From: Streptomyces parvus
GTDB taxonomy: Bacteria > Actinomycetota > Actinomycetes > Streptomycetales > Streptomycetaceae
Length of the DNA: 64,000 nt
NCBI RefSeq assembly: GCF_014648875.1
Contig: NZ_BMRY01000009.1
Location: 310,001-374,000, forward strand
Reading direction: 5' to 3'
Under the pieces are notes generated by a model that saw nothing but the letters and a program-made list of their open reading frames with translations, searched no databases and was not told the DNA's origin. Position 1 is the first letter of the stretch. Every line of letters starts with the position of its first letter. Below, piece after piece: positions 42,101 through 51,052 of the stretch. Both the position numbers and the translations under genes were made by a program.

Positions 42101-45100
42101 CCGGCCGCCGCGAGCGGGGTGAGCGCGGCGGCAAGCCTGCGGGAGCGCTCGTCCAGCTCCGCGTAGGTCACGGCGGTGTCGCCGTCCAGCACGGCGGTCC
42201 GGCCGGGGTGGGCGGCCGCCTGCTGGGCGAACCGGTCGTGGACGGTGATGTCCGGAACCGGGCGCCGGGGGCCGTTCCCCCAGCTCTCCGGTACCTCGTC
42301 TCCCTCGGCGGGTACCCGGGAGAGGAGCGAGAGCGGGGTGCCGGGGCCGTCGGCGGCGGCCGCGAGCAGATCCTGGAAGACCTCGAAGAACCGGTCGACG
42401 GTGCCGGGGTCGAACAGGTCGGTGTTGTACTCCAGGTGGCAGCGGATGCCTTCCGGCCGGTCGGTGAAGTACACCGTCAGATCGGTGAGCGCCTTGTCGG
42501 GGCCGGCCTCCATCGGGACGGCCCGCACTCCGGGCAGGTCGAGGCGGAAGGGTTCGTCGGACTGGAATTCCGTGAACACCTGGAACACCGGGGTCCGGTC
42601 GGTGCTCCGGGGCGGTGCCAGGGCGCGGACCACGTCCTCGAAGGGTGTCTCGGCGTGGTCGTAGGCGTCCAGGGCGACGGCCCGCACCCGGTCCAGCAGG
42701 GTGGTGAAGCCGGGGTCTCCGGTGAGGTCGACCCGCAGGGCCACCGTGTTGACGAAGAAGCCGACCAGTTCCTCGGCCCGCCGCGGCCGGTCGGAGACGG
42801 GAACACCGATGACGATGTCGTCCTGGCCGGTGACGCGGTGCAGCATCGCCGCCCATCCGGCCACCAGGGTCATGAAGACGGTGGCCCGCCGGTCGCGGCC
42901 GAGCCGCCGCAGCCGGTCGCTCAGTCCGGCGTCGAGCGAATGGAAGACGGCCCGGCCCCGGGAGCTCATCACGGCCGGGCGGGGCCGGTCGGTGGGCAGG
43001 TCGAGGACGGGGAGGTCGCCGTCGAGCACGCGCAGCCAGTGCGCCAGGTCCTGCCGGGCCCGCGGCCCGTCCGCGGCCTCGCGCTGGTCGCGGGCGTAGT
43101 CGGCGTAGCTCCAGTCCGGTTCGGGCAGGCCGGCCCCGGTGCCGTCCAGCTCCGAGCGGTAGAGGGCGGAGAGGTCCCGGCACAGGATGGTCGCCGAGGC
43201 GGCGTCCACCACGATGTGGTGGAACGCCATCACGAGGACGTGCTCGTCGTCGCCGGTCCGCACCACCCGGGTGGTGAACAGCGGCCCGTTCTCCAGGTCG
43301 TACCGGCGGTCGCTCTCCTCGGTCAGGACGTCCCGTACGGTGCGCCCGTCCCCGCGGACGCCGTCGACCACCGCGAAGTCGGGTTCGAGGGTGTCCCGGA
43401 CCACCTGCACCGCCGAGTCACCGGCCGCCCGGAAGACGGTGCGCAGTCCGGCGTGGCGGTCGACGAGCCGGCGCACCGCACCGTGCAGGGCCCCGGTGTC
43501 GAGCGGGCCGTGCAGCCGGATCGCCTTCACCTCGTTGTAGGCGGTGCGTCCGGGCAGCAGGCGTTCCAGGAACCAGATCCGTTCCTGGCCGGAGGAGAGG
43601 GGAGCGTCCTGCGGGGTGGCGGCGGGGCGCCGCTCCCGGTGGCGGCGGCGCAGGGCGTCCAGGCGGGGCAGGCCGGCGCGCAACTGCTCCGCGCCGACGC
43701 CGAAGTCGACCAGGGCGACGATCTCGTCCGCGCCGGCGTCGGCCACCGCCTGGGCCACCGGCAGGGTGGAGTCCACATCGCCGATCAGGGCCCGCTGGTC
43801 GCAGTAGCGGCTGTAGGCCCGGCGGAAGACCACGTCCAGGTCGTCCTCGCTGAGCGCCTTGAGGTCGGCGGAGAGGCCGAGACTGTTGGTGACGCCGCTG
43901 AACAGGGCCAGGGAGGCGCGCATGTAACGGGCCATCGGTTCGAAGGCGTCGGCGCGGGCGCTCTCGTGGTCTGCGCCGAGGTAGGTGTGCAGCAGGACGG
44001 CGACCCGCCCGGCGTCCGGGTCGAGGCCGTGGCGGCTCCGGGCCCGGCGGTAGCGGGCGATGTTCTCCCGGAGCTGGTCGACGTCCTGGGTCATCAGGTT
44101 GGTCACGATGCCCAGGTCGTGCTCGGCGGCCCGCTCATAGGACTCCGGGTTCGACACGACCGCCGTGTAGAGCGGTGGCATGGGCTGTACGGGACGGGGG
44201 AAGAGGCGGATGTCGCGCTCCCCGTCGCCGGTGGTGCGGCGCAGCGCCTCACCGCGCCAGAGGCGCTTGACCTCCTCCAGCCGGTCGTACATCTCCTCCT
44301 TGTGCTGCCCGAAGCGCTCGGGGAAGAAGACGAAGTCGTCGGCGTTCCAGCCGCTGGCCACCCCGAGACCGACGCGTCCGCCGGAGAGGTTGTCCGCCAT
44401 GGACCACTCCTCCGCCACCCGGATCGGGTCGTGCAGCGGCATGACGACCGAACCGGCGTTCAGGCGGACGCGCCGCGTTTCCCGGGCCAGGGCGGCGGCC
44501 AGCACGGCGGGGTTGGGGAAGAGACCGCCGAAGGAGTTGAAGTGCCGCTCGGGCATCCACAGCGCCTCGAAGCCGTGCTCGTCCGCGAACCGGGCGGCCT
44601 CCATGAGGAGTTCGTAGCGCCCCTCCTGCGGCCCGGAGCCCTCCTGCGGATAGTCGCCGAAGAAGTAGAGGCTGAAGTCGGCGCGCCGTGACGGCGTGGA
44701 CGCGGTGGCGACGGGGACGGGTGCCGGGCCGGCGGGCCCCGGCGGCCGTGTCGCGGGGGCCGTGGGGCGGGGCTCCGTCCCGGGCGCGGGTGCGGCCGGT
44801 TCCCCGGCCGCGACCGCGTCGGTGGCCGTGGCCCCGGGGGCCTGGCGCGGTGCCGTGGCGGGGGCGGGGCGGTCGTGGCCGGACCGGCGCGCGGTCGTGG
44901 TGGCGGTGCGGAAGAACCCCGCCTCCCGCAGGTCGGTGAGCGATCCGCGGACGGCGTCGGCCACGTGCTCGATGTCGCTGTCGGTATGGGCGGTGGAGAG
45001 GAAGAAGTTCCGCCACTCCCATACGTGCACGCCACGCAGCATCAGGTGCGGGTAGAGGAGTTCCATGTCGGCGCGGTGCTCGAAGCGGAACTGGGAGCCG

Positions 45101-46479
45101 AACCAGCCCATCCGCAGCGGGAAGTCCTCGTTCTCGAAGAACGCGTTGAGTCCGGTGGCCAGTTCGGTGGTGCGGGCGTTGAGCCGTTCCTGGAGGCGGG
45201 GGCTGTGCTCCTTGAGGTGGGTGAGGACGGCGTGCGCCGCCGTCATCGACACCGGGTGCTGGAGGTAGGTGCCGCCGAAGAAGGTCGTGTCGGCGGTGGG
45301 GCCGCTGTCGTCGCCGTAGCTCCAGTAGCCGCCGTCGACGCCGTCCATGATGTCGGCGCGGCCGGCGACGGCGCCGATCGGGAAGCCGCCGCCGAGCAGC
45401 TTCCCGTAGGTGGCGAGGTCCGGGGTGACCCCGTAGAGGTCCTGCGCACCGCGCAGAGCGGGACGGAACCCGGTCAGCATCTCGTCGAACATCAGGACGA
45501 TGCCGTGTCGGGCGGTCAGCTCGCGGAGCCGGCGGACGAACTCGGCCGGCCGGAGCGAGGGATGACGGCTCTGCACCGGCTCCACGATGACCGCGGCGAT
45601 GCGCTCGGCGTCCTGTTCGATCGCGTGCAGCGCGGACTCGCTGCCGTACTCCAGCACCGTCAGCTCCGCGACGGCGCTGCCGGGTATGCCCCGGGAGACG
45701 GGAACGGTCCCCTCCTTGCCCGCCTGGCGGCCCAGCACCTGGTCGGCATGGCCGTGGTAGGCGCCCTGGAAGGTGACGATCCGGTCGCGCCCGGTGGCGG
45801 CACGGGCGAGCCGGATGGCCGCCGCGTTGGCCTCGGTGCCCGAGTTGGCGAACGCCACCCGGTCCATCCCGGTCAGCTCGCACAGCAGGTCGGCGGCCTG
45901 GCCGGTCTCGACGCCGCGCGGGCCGAGCCGGATGCCCCGGGACAGGTGCTCGCGGACGGCCTCCCGGACGAAGGCGGGTTCGTGGCCGAAGAGGAGCACC
46001 CCGAATCCCATGGTGATGTCGGTGTAGCTGTTGCCGTCGATGTCCTCGATCCGCGCACCCTCGGCACGACGGGCGGCCACCGGGTACAGCATCTCCTTGG
46101 TGGACCTGCGGTATCCGACGATGGCCCTGCTGTCGGCGAGCCGTCGGCGGTGGCGCTGGGCGAGCTGTTTGGAGGCCGCCGTCCGTGCCGTGTAGCGGCG
46201 TATCAGGTCGTCCAGGTGCTGCTGCTGGGAGCGGGAGGAGCCGGTGCGGACCATGCCCGCGTCCGGGGCCACCTCGACCCGCGGCCCGTGCATCCGGGGC
46301 TGCTCGGCGCTCTCCACCGCGGCGGACGCGGCCGGTGATGCGGCGGGGGACGCGGCCGGTGATGCGGCGGGGGACGCGGCCGGTCCGGCGTTCATCTGCT
46401 CGTTGATGCGCTGGACGAGTCCGGCCATCGCGGCCAGGTCCTGGTCGAGGGTGGCGGTGAGCCTTCGCTGCTCGTTCAC
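39118..46479 (-). CDS. Hybrid aminotransferase-monooxygenase-NRPS (AMT-LLM-C-A-PCP-C)
   Basis: 2453 residues from a GTG overlapping the PKS stop (GTGA). Order: helical docking-like N-terminus (1-30); Ala/Ser/Pro tandem repeat (32-52); class III PLP aminotransferase (about 120-520, Lys360 in ATYGKLLGGGFP); Pro/Ala linker; luciferase-like FMN monooxygenase of the MupA type (about 600-945, LYFFGDYP, WMPERHFNSFGG); condensation domain (about 957-1390, HHIVVDA at 1087); adenylation domain (about 1410-1910, YTSGSTGTPKG at 1561, K1906); PCP (S1974 in GGHSL); second condensation domain (about 2025-2445, HHCTCDGWA at 2157). My hand alignment of the ten-residue A code reads D-A-L-V-L-G-V-V-L-K, suggesting a hydrophobic or aromatic residue. 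No thioesterase or reductase. Predicted to aminate and hydroxylate a beta-ketoacyl chain, then add an amino acid. Confidence 0.93.
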   Translation of the reverse strand: MNEQRRLTATLDQDLAAMAGLVQRINEQMNAGPAASPAASPAASPAASPAASAAVESAEQPRMHGPRVEVAPDAGMVRTGSSRSQQQHLDDLIRRYTARTAASKQLAQRHRRRLADSRAIVGYRRSTKEMLYPVAARRAEGARIEDIDGNSYTDITMGFGVLLFGHEPAFVREAVREHLSRGIRLGPRGVETGQAADLLCELTGMDRVAFANSGTEANAAAIRLARAATGRDRIVTFQGAYHGHADQVLGRQAGKEGTVPVSRGIPGSAVAELTVLEYGSESALHAIEQDAERIAAVIVEPVQSRHPSLRPAEFVRRLRELTARHGIVLMFDEMLTGFRPALRGAQDLYGVTPDLATYGKLLGGGFPIGAVAGRADIMDGVDGGYWSYGDDSGPTADTTFFGGTYLQHPVSMTAAHAVLTHLKEHSPRLQERLNARTTELATGLNAFFENEDFPLRMGWFGSQFRFEHRADMELLYPHLMLRGVHVWEWRNFFLSTAHTDSDIEHVADAVRGSLTDLREAGFFRTATTTARRSGHDRPAPATAPRQAPGATATDAVAAGEPAAPAPGTEPRPTAPATRPPGPAGPAPVPVATASTPSRRADFSLYFFGDYPQEGSGPQEGRYELLMEAARFADEHGFEALWMPERHFNSFGGLFPNPAVLAAALARETRRVRLNAGSVVMPLHDPIRVAEEWSMADNLSGGRVGLGVASGWNADDFVFFPERFGQHKEEMYDRLEEVKRLWRGEALRRTTGDGERDIRLFPRPVQPMPPLYTAVVSNPESYERAAEHDLGIVTNLMTQDVDQLRENIARYRRARSRHGLDPDAGRVAVLLHTYLGADHESARADAFEPMARYMRASLALFSGVTNSLGLSADLKALSEDDLDVVFRRAYSRYCDQRALIGDVDSTLPVAQAVADAGADEIVALVDFGVGAEQLRAGLPRLDALRRRHRERRPAATPQDAPLSSGQERIWFLERLLPGRTAYNEVKAIRLHGPLDTGALHGAVRRLVDRHAGLRTVFRAAGDSAVQVVRDTLEPDFAVVDGVRGDGRTVRDVLTEESDRRYDLENGPLFTTRVVRTGDDEHVLVMAFHHIVVDAASATILCRDLSALYRSELDGTGAGLPEPDWSYADYARDQREAADGPRARQDLAHWLRVLDGDLPVLDLPTDRPRPAVMSSRGRAVFHSLDAGLSDRLRRLGRDRRATVFMTLVAGWAAMLHRVTGQDDIVIGVPVSDRPRRAEELVGFFVNTVALRVDLTGDPGFTTLLDRVRAVALDAYDHAETPFEDVVRALAPPRSTDRTPVFQVFTEFQSDEPFRLDLPGVRAVPMEAGPDKALTDLTVYFTDRPEGIRCHLEYNTDLFDPGTVDRFFEVFQDLLAAAADGPGTPLSLLSRVPAEGDEVPESWGNGPRRPVPDITVHDRFAQQAAAHPGRTAVLDGDTAVTYAELDERSRRLAAALTPLAAAGDPTPVVAVWLPRGADFVRAVLAVARAGCAAVPLDPSLGTVRAAQVIAESGARLVISGPDGARQLSLPAAVRVVAPDAEPAPGTVPSTAPRVTNASPCSVIYTSGSTGTPKGVVLSHRSLVDLCRWHHDRFGLTGEHRTAVVCSQSFDASLLEIWPTLTGGGTLVVADDATRRDPLALARWFADRAVDFSVLPTALGEEVLRLPAADQPPLRHLLLGGEALRTRPRPEAPYETVNVYGPTETTVLCLTETVEPAVGDAPDGRTEAVPIGRPVDNVTVRVVDPSDKPVPIGEVGELLVGGPGVSDGYLHRPDLTAERFTTSAPGMAEGPGYRTGDLVRWRPDGRLEFVGRTDDQVKIRGYRVEPEEVARVLNGLDGIRRAAVVGRRRGNGEAYLAAYVVPAEPDTGDAADDERRTERWARELEQRLPEYMVPRSWRTLDRLPLNSSGKLDRDRLPSVEPAAPAGAEPEPGADTSPTPAGSPVDVARGLRVLWAAELDLVADRVDLDASLFDLGGHSLTAMRLINRIREKWGVEYPLSRLYQEPTLRALTAFLAGGDTGTRTVVRVGPTTEQQARFANLHSQHARPQVFNVGLRVDLSGPLDTTALHGAIQNLVRRHESLRTRLVREDSGGWRQEVLDHEPVDLPLDDLTSRPEAERAEEVRRIVEQASDTALDPSTGDVLAVRLLRTAAEEWMLLLVTHHCTCDGWAVTTLLKELAALYRAAVTGDGHGLPPAPQQVEFARWQAAHYEATDERRTDYWIEELADASFTLGLPLDRPRPEKLSGRGGVVRFTVPAEVRAAAERLAARRSTTPFAVAAAALSRLLTTRAEQDEVVLNISYAGRDSRAFESLVGCTATGFALRVRDARDGTLAELVDRVGRTTVLGMEHAMPPRRVVPAMLRRKGIRIPDRLDIGLAYESSLDTGLELLGLTATVAEIAPEAARSEFIMVLTPTGDVLEGAVEFSADLWDATTIEEWTREYVRLLGEEVGEAPREAGA
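46324..46384. repeat. 24-bp tandem repeat coding for the Ala-Ser-Pro linker
   Basis: About two and a half copies of a 24-bp unit (begins GGACGCGGCCGGTGATGCGG; copies at 46324, 46348 and 46372) encode the (AASP)n stretch near the N-terminus of the NRPS. The near identity at DNA level means recent expansion by slippage; length probably varies between strains. Confidence 0.75.
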
Positions 46480-49400
46480 CGGACTCCCTCGCGCGCCGGG
46501 GCGGACACGGTCGCGCCGGCCTGCAGGGTGAGCAGTTGGGAGAGCTGAGTGAGCATCTGGAGCTGGATCCGGGAGAGCTGCTCCACTCGCCCCGCCAGCT
46601 CCTGGTACTCCCTCCGGGTGATGAACGCGCTGTCGTCGGCGTCGGGGGCGGACTCCGGGCCGGCCGACGGCGGCGGGGACGCCGGCAGCTGCGCTTCGGC
46701 GGACGGGGCGGCGACGCTCTGCTGCCGTACGGAGGAGGGTTCGGCGGACCGCTGCTGCGGCACGGGCGACGGGGCGGCGGGCACGGGGGCGGGGATGGTC
46801 GTGCGGTGCTCGCGGGGCAGCCGGGCGGCGATGAGTTCGGCGAGGAGGCGCGGGGTGCCGGTCTCGTCGAAGAGTTCACGCATGGTGACCTTGACCTGAT
46901 GCTCCTCCTCGATCTCCCGGAGCACGTTGATCATGAGGAGGGAGTCCGCTCCGAGGTCGAAGAACGGGGTGTCGGCCGCGACCGAGGTCAGCTCCTCACC
47001 GAAGGCCCGGGACAGCACCCCGAGGATGCCGTCCAGAAGGTGCGTGGTCTCCGTCGTCTCTGCCGTCACAATGCGTTCCTCTCTGACCGGATTCATGGTG
47101 GCGCGCGGCCGGGGAGGTTCCCCGACCCAGTAGTGGCGGTGTTGGAAGCGGTAGCCGGGCAGCGGGACGCGCCGCCCGGCGGTGCCCGCCAGGAACAGCT
47201 CCCAGCGGACGTCCGCTCCCGCGCGGTGCAGCGCCGCGGCGGCGCCGTAGAGCGCGGTCAGCCCGGAGCCCCGGTGCAGCGACGGGGTCGCCCGCACGGT
47301 CGGCAGAGCGCGACGGGCCAGGCCGCTGAGCGTGGTGTGGGGCCCGATCTCCAGCAGTACGTCGGGGTGTTCGGCCGCCACGGAGCCGAGCGCCGCGTCA
47401 TAGCGGACCGGCCGGCGGACGTGGCGCAACAGGTACTCGGCGTCGGGGGTCCAGCCTGGTGGCCGGGTGCGTCCGTCCAGGGAGCTGATGAAGGGGGTAC
47501 GGACGGGAGTGAAGCGCGTCGTCGCCAGGACCGCCCGGAACCCGTCGAGCATCGGATCCATGGTCGCGGTGTGGAAGGCCCGGTCCACGCCGAGGCGTTC
47601 GTGGGCGATGTCCCGGTCCGTCAGGCGGGCACAGAGGGCCTCCATGTCCGCGACCGGGCCCGCCAGGACCTGGGAGCGCTTCCCGTTGGTCACCGCCAGC
47701 TCCACGCCGGGGCAGGAAGCGGCCAGCTCCGTCGCCTCCTCCCGTCCGAGCATCACGGCCACCATGAGGCCGGGTTTGCAGTGGTCCCGCATCAGCCGGC
47801 CGCGATGCGCGCTCAGTGCGAGGCCGTCCTCCAGCGAGAGCGCCCCGGCCGCGTGGAGCGCCGCGTACTCCCCCACGCTGTGCCCGGTCACCGCGGACGC
47901 CTGTATGCCCGCCTCCTGCCAGAGCCGGACCAGGGCGCACTGGAGGGCGTAGAGGGCAGGTTGCGCGGTCTCGGTGGACAGGCCGCCGTCAAAGGCGTCG
48001 GTGTCCCCGGTGGTCAGGATCGGCAGTAACGATTCATCGGTGCGGTGGCGGTGGTGTTCCTCGCAGATGTCCAGCACCTCGCGGACCACGGGGAACCGCT
48101 CGTACAGCGCCGCCGCCGCGCCGGGGCGCAGGGACCCCTGGCCGGTGAACTGGAACACCACCCGGGTGGCGGCGTCCGGTGCCGGTGCATGGTCACCTGC
48201 GGGCTCGGGTGACTTCTCGGCGCGGGCCAGCCAGTCGTCCAGGGCTTCGGCCAGGTCGACGGGGGTGGTGCCCCGGACCGCGATCCGGTGCCGGCCGTGG
48301 GTGCGGCCGAGGGCGGCGGTGGTGACCAGGTCGGCCACCGGCAGGGCGGTGTGCCGGCGGAGGTGGTCGCGCAGCGAGCGAGCGTTGTCGGCGAGAGCCT
48401 CCCGGCTCGTCGCGGAGACCAGGAGCACGTCCGGCGGCGGGGCGGCCCCGGGGGTGCGCGGCGCGGGCTCGGGCGCCTCTTCCAGGACGATGTGGACATT
48501 GGTGCCGCCGACGCCGAGCGAGGTGACGCCTGCCCGGCGAGGAGTGCCGGTCTCCGGCCAGGGCCGCAGGGCGTCGGGCACGTAGAACGGGCTGGACTCC
48601 AGTCCCAGCAGCGGGTTGGGGGTGCTGAACCCCGCGATCGGCGGGATAACTCCGTGTTTGATCACCAGCAGGGTCTTGACGAGTCCGGCCAGCCCGGCGC
48701 CGACGTCCAGGTGCCCGATGTTGGCCTTGATCGCGCCGAGCGCGCAGTATCCGGTGCGGTCGGTGTCCTGGCGGTAGGCCGCGCTCGCTCCCGCGAGCTC
48801 GATCGGATCGCCCTTCAGCGTCCCCGTACCGTGGGTCTCCAGGTAGCCGATGGTGTCCGCGCCGACGCCCGCGTGGTCCAGGGCGCGGCGGACCGCCTTC
48901 TGCTGGCCGCTCTCGCTGGGTGCCGCGAACGTCTTCTTGTCGGAGCCGTCGTTGCAGACGCCCCAGCCGCGGATGACGCCGTGCACGGTGTCGCCGTCGG
49001 CGAGGGCGCGGTCCAGCCGCTTGAGGACGACGGCGAGGATGCCGGTGCCCCCCACCGTGCCGTCGGCCGAGGCGTCGAACGCCCGCAGACGGCCGGTCTT
49101 GGAAAGGATCGACCCCTTGACGTAGTGGTAGCCGAGGACCTGCGGGACGTGGATGGATCCGGATCCCACCAGCGCGATGTCGCATTCGTCCAACAGCAGT
49201 GAGTTGGCCGCCAGCTGGACGCCGACCAGGGAACTGGAGCAGGCGGTCTGCACGTTGATCGCGGGGCCGGTGAGGCCGAGGCGGTAGGCGACCCGGGTGG
49301 CGTTGAAGTCGGTGAAGTTGCCGACCATCACCTGCATCCCGGCCAGCCAGTCGCCGATGTCCTCGTTCGGCAGCACGTTGTTCATCAGATAAGACTGCAT

Positions 49401-49793
49401 GTTGTAGAGGTGGTAACCCGCGCTGGCGTAGACCCCGATCCTCCTGCCGTCCCGCTCGTCGGGGTAACCGGCGTTCTCCAGCGCGTGCTGCGCGCATTCC
49501 AGGAAGAGCCGCTGCTGGGGGTCGGTGAGGCGGGCCTCGCGGGCGGTCATCCCGAAGTGCCGGGCGTCGAAGCCGGAGATGTCGTCGAGGATCGCGGACG
49601 TGCCGATGAAGTCCTCGCGCCCGTACAGTTCCTCGGGGACACCGGCCGCTTCGAGGTCGTCCCGGGTGAACCGGGTGAACCGGCTCTCGCCGTTGCGGAT
49701 GACACGCCACAGGTCCTCGGGGGTGTCCGCTCCGGGGAGGCGGAAGGCCATGCCGACCACGGCGATGCTCGGGTCCCGTTGCTCGGCGCCCAT
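46476..49793 (-). CDS. Single-module type I polyketide synthase (KS-AT-ACP)
   Basis: 1105 residues from ATG 49793 (AAAGGAG upstream); the frame is open far beyond, but that part is the shadow of the MFS gene. KS about 8-435 with Cys185 (TACSSSL), His321 (HGTGT), His361 (NIGH). AT about 545-835 with GHSVGE (Ser639) and AFH at 739-741, the malonyl-type signature. ACP with Ser951 (GADSL). A Ser/Pro/Gln linker and C-terminal helix (EYQELAGRVEQLSRIQLQ) look like a docking element for the NRPS. No loading domain, KR, DH or ER, so the product stays a beta-ketoacyl-ACP, the right substrate for the downstream aminotransferase. Confidence 0.93.
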   Translation of the reverse strand: MGAEQRDPSIAVVGMAFRLPGADTPEDLWRVIRNGESRFTRFTRDDLEAAGVPEELYGREDFIGTSAILDDISGFDARHFGMTAREARLTDPQQRLFLECAQHALENAGYPDERDGRRIGVYASAGYHLYNMQSYLMNNVLPNEDIGDWLAGMQVMVGNFTDFNATRVAYRLGLTGPAINVQTACSSSLVGVQLAANSLLLDECDIALVGSGSIHVPQVLGYHYVKGSILSKTGRLRAFDASADGTVGGTGILAVVLKRLDRALADGDTVHGVIRGWGVCNDGSDKKTFAAPSESGQQKAVRRALDHAGVGADTIGYLETHGTGTLKGDPIELAGASAAYRQDTDRTGYCALGAIKANIGHLDVGAGLAGLVKTLLVIKHGVIPPIAGFSTPNPLLGLESSPFYVPDALRPWPETGTPRRAGVTSLGVGGTNVHIVLEEAPEPAPRTPGAAPPPDVLLVSATSREALADNARSLRDHLRRHTALPVADLVTTAALGRTHGRHRIAVRGTTPVDLAEALDDWLARAEKSPEPAGDHAPAPDAATRVVFQFTGQGSLRPGAAAALYERFPVVREVLDICEEHHRHRTDESLLPILTTGDTDAFDGGLSTETAQPALYALQCALVRLWQEAGIQASAVTGHSVGEYAALHAAGALSLEDGLALSAHRGRLMRDHCKPGLMVAVMLGREEATELAASCPGVELAVTNGKRSQVLAGPVADMEALCARLTDRDIAHERLGVDRAFHTATMDPMLDGFRAVLATTRFTPVRTPFISSLDGRTRPPGWTPDAEYLLRHVRRPVRYDAALGSVAAEHPDVLLEIGPHTTLSGLARRALPTVRATPSLHRGSGLTALYGAAAALHRAGADVRWELFLAGTAGRRVPLPGYRFQHRHYWVGEPPRPRATMNPVREERIVTAETTETTHLLDGILGVLSRAFGEELTSVAADTPFFDLGADSLLMINVLREIEEEHQVKVTMRELFDETGTPRLLAELIAARLPREHRTTIPAPVPAAPSPVPQQRSAEPSSVRQQSVAAPSAEAQLPASPPPSAGPESAPDADDSAFITRREYQELAGRVEQLSRIQLQMLTQLSQLLTLQAGATVSAPAREGVR

Positions 49794-51052
49794 CACCTGT
49801 GCTCCTTTCTCAGAACGCTGTCGGCCGGAGACGGCACCTGTTCCTCCGGTCCGGCCGGGGACCGGCGCAGCACCAGGTAGGCCAGCAGGGCGAGGCTCCC
49901 GACGATGGCGAGACCGTGCAGTGAGGCGACGACCTGGAGGGGCGAGAAGGCCTCCAGGAGAAAGCCGCTGACCAGCATTCCCAGCCCGAACCCGGCGTTC
50001 TCCACCGATGCGGAGAGCCCGAAGAGCCGACCGCGCTGCTCGTCCGGGACCGCCTGGAGCCTGGAGACGTAGATGACTTCGGTCACCCCGTCGGCCGCTC
50101 CGGCGATCAGCGCCGTTGCCAGCGTCATCCCGATCGGCAGCCCGGTGAAGACGATGATGAAGGCGCCCGACATGACGCAGGCGCCGATGGCGAAGGCCCG
50201 CTCGCCCGGGGTCCGGCCGGTGCGCCGGGTGTACCGGGCCAGCACCTGCTGGGCGATGATGTTGCCGACCGCCCAGGTCGCCCAGAACTGGCTGATGAAC
50301 GTGGCCGGATGGTCCGGGTCTAGCAAGCTGGAATGCACGGGCAACGCCACGTTGTGCGACGAGGATCCCAGGCCGTCCATGGCGCGCAGGGCGATCATCG
50401 CCATCAGTACCGGTGCCGCGGCCCGCAGCATCCGCAGCGAGCCGTACCCGGCGCTCGGCGGGGTCTTCACCGTGTCCTGCGACGCCTCCTCGGCCCGCGA
50501 CCTGGTGCGCAGAGGCAGCAGCGCGAGGATCGAGGCGGAGATCAGGAAGGTGCACGCGTCCAGCAGGAAGGCCCAGGTGTAGCCGAACTGGGCGACCACG
50601 ACGCCGGCCGAGGAGAATCCCGCGATCATGGCGAGCGAACGACCGGTCACCAGTAGGCCGTTCGCTCGGGCTCGATGCTCGGCCCCCACGATCTCCGGGA
50701 TGCTGCTGCGCAGGGCCACCTGGGAGAGCGTCGAACAGCTGCCGGTGACCACGGCGAGGCAGTACAGCAGCGGGAGGCGGCCGGCCTCCGGGGCGACCAG
50801 CAGGGCCAGCAGGGCCACCGCCTGGCCGAGATCCGCGCAGATGATCAGCCGCTTGCGGTCGTACGCGGAGACCAGACGCCCGCTGACGAACCCGGACGCG
50901 ACACTCGTGCCGAGCCGCACCGCCATGAAGAGACCCGCGGCGAGGGCGCTGCCCGTCACGTCGTAGACGAAAACGTTCAACGCCACCATGTTCAGATAAC
51001 TGCCGTATGCAGACAGGCCGTTACCGAGGACGAGTAAGCGGAAGCGCTTCAT
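49793..51052 (-). CDS. MFS exporter of the PKS/NRPS operon
   Basis: About 419 residues from ATG 51052 (GAGG 6 bp upstream; GTG 51058 is an alternative). Twelve hydrophobic segments; MFS_3/enterobactin-exporter-like texture with GNGLSAYGSYLNMVALNVFVYDVTGSALAAGLFMA, SAYDRKRLIICADLGQAVALL and a long central loop. The stop overlaps the PKS start by one base (TGATG), making a strict three-gene operon: exporter, PKS, NRPS. Likely exports the peptide product and may give self-resistance. Confidence 0.9.
   Translation of the reverse strand: MKRFRLLVLGNGLSAYGSYLNMVALNVFVYDVTGSALAAGLFMAVRLGTSVASGFVSGRLVSAYDRKRLIICADLGQAVALLALLVAPEAGRLPLLYCLAVVTGSCSTLSQVALRSSIPEIVGAEHRARANGLLVTGRSLAMIAGFSSAGVVVAQFGYTWAFLLDACTFLISASILALLPLRTRSRAEEASQDTVKTPPSAGYGSLRMLRAAAPVLMAMIALRAMDGLGSSSHNVALPVHSSLLDPDHPATFISQFWATWAVGNIIAQQVLARYTRRTGRTPGERAFAIGACVMSGAFIIVFTGLPIGMTLATALIAGAADGVTEVIYVSRLQAVPDEQRGRLFGLSASVENAGFGLGMLVSGFLLEAFSPLQVVASLHGLAIVGSLALLAYLVLRRSPAGPEEQVPSPADSVLRKEHR

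Noticed and set aside
38035..44691. A 2218-codon plus-strand open frame
   Set aside because: Antisense to the NRPS and continuous with the esterase strand; it has no domain text, only the Gly/Arg/Val-rich composition of a GC-rich shadow frame.
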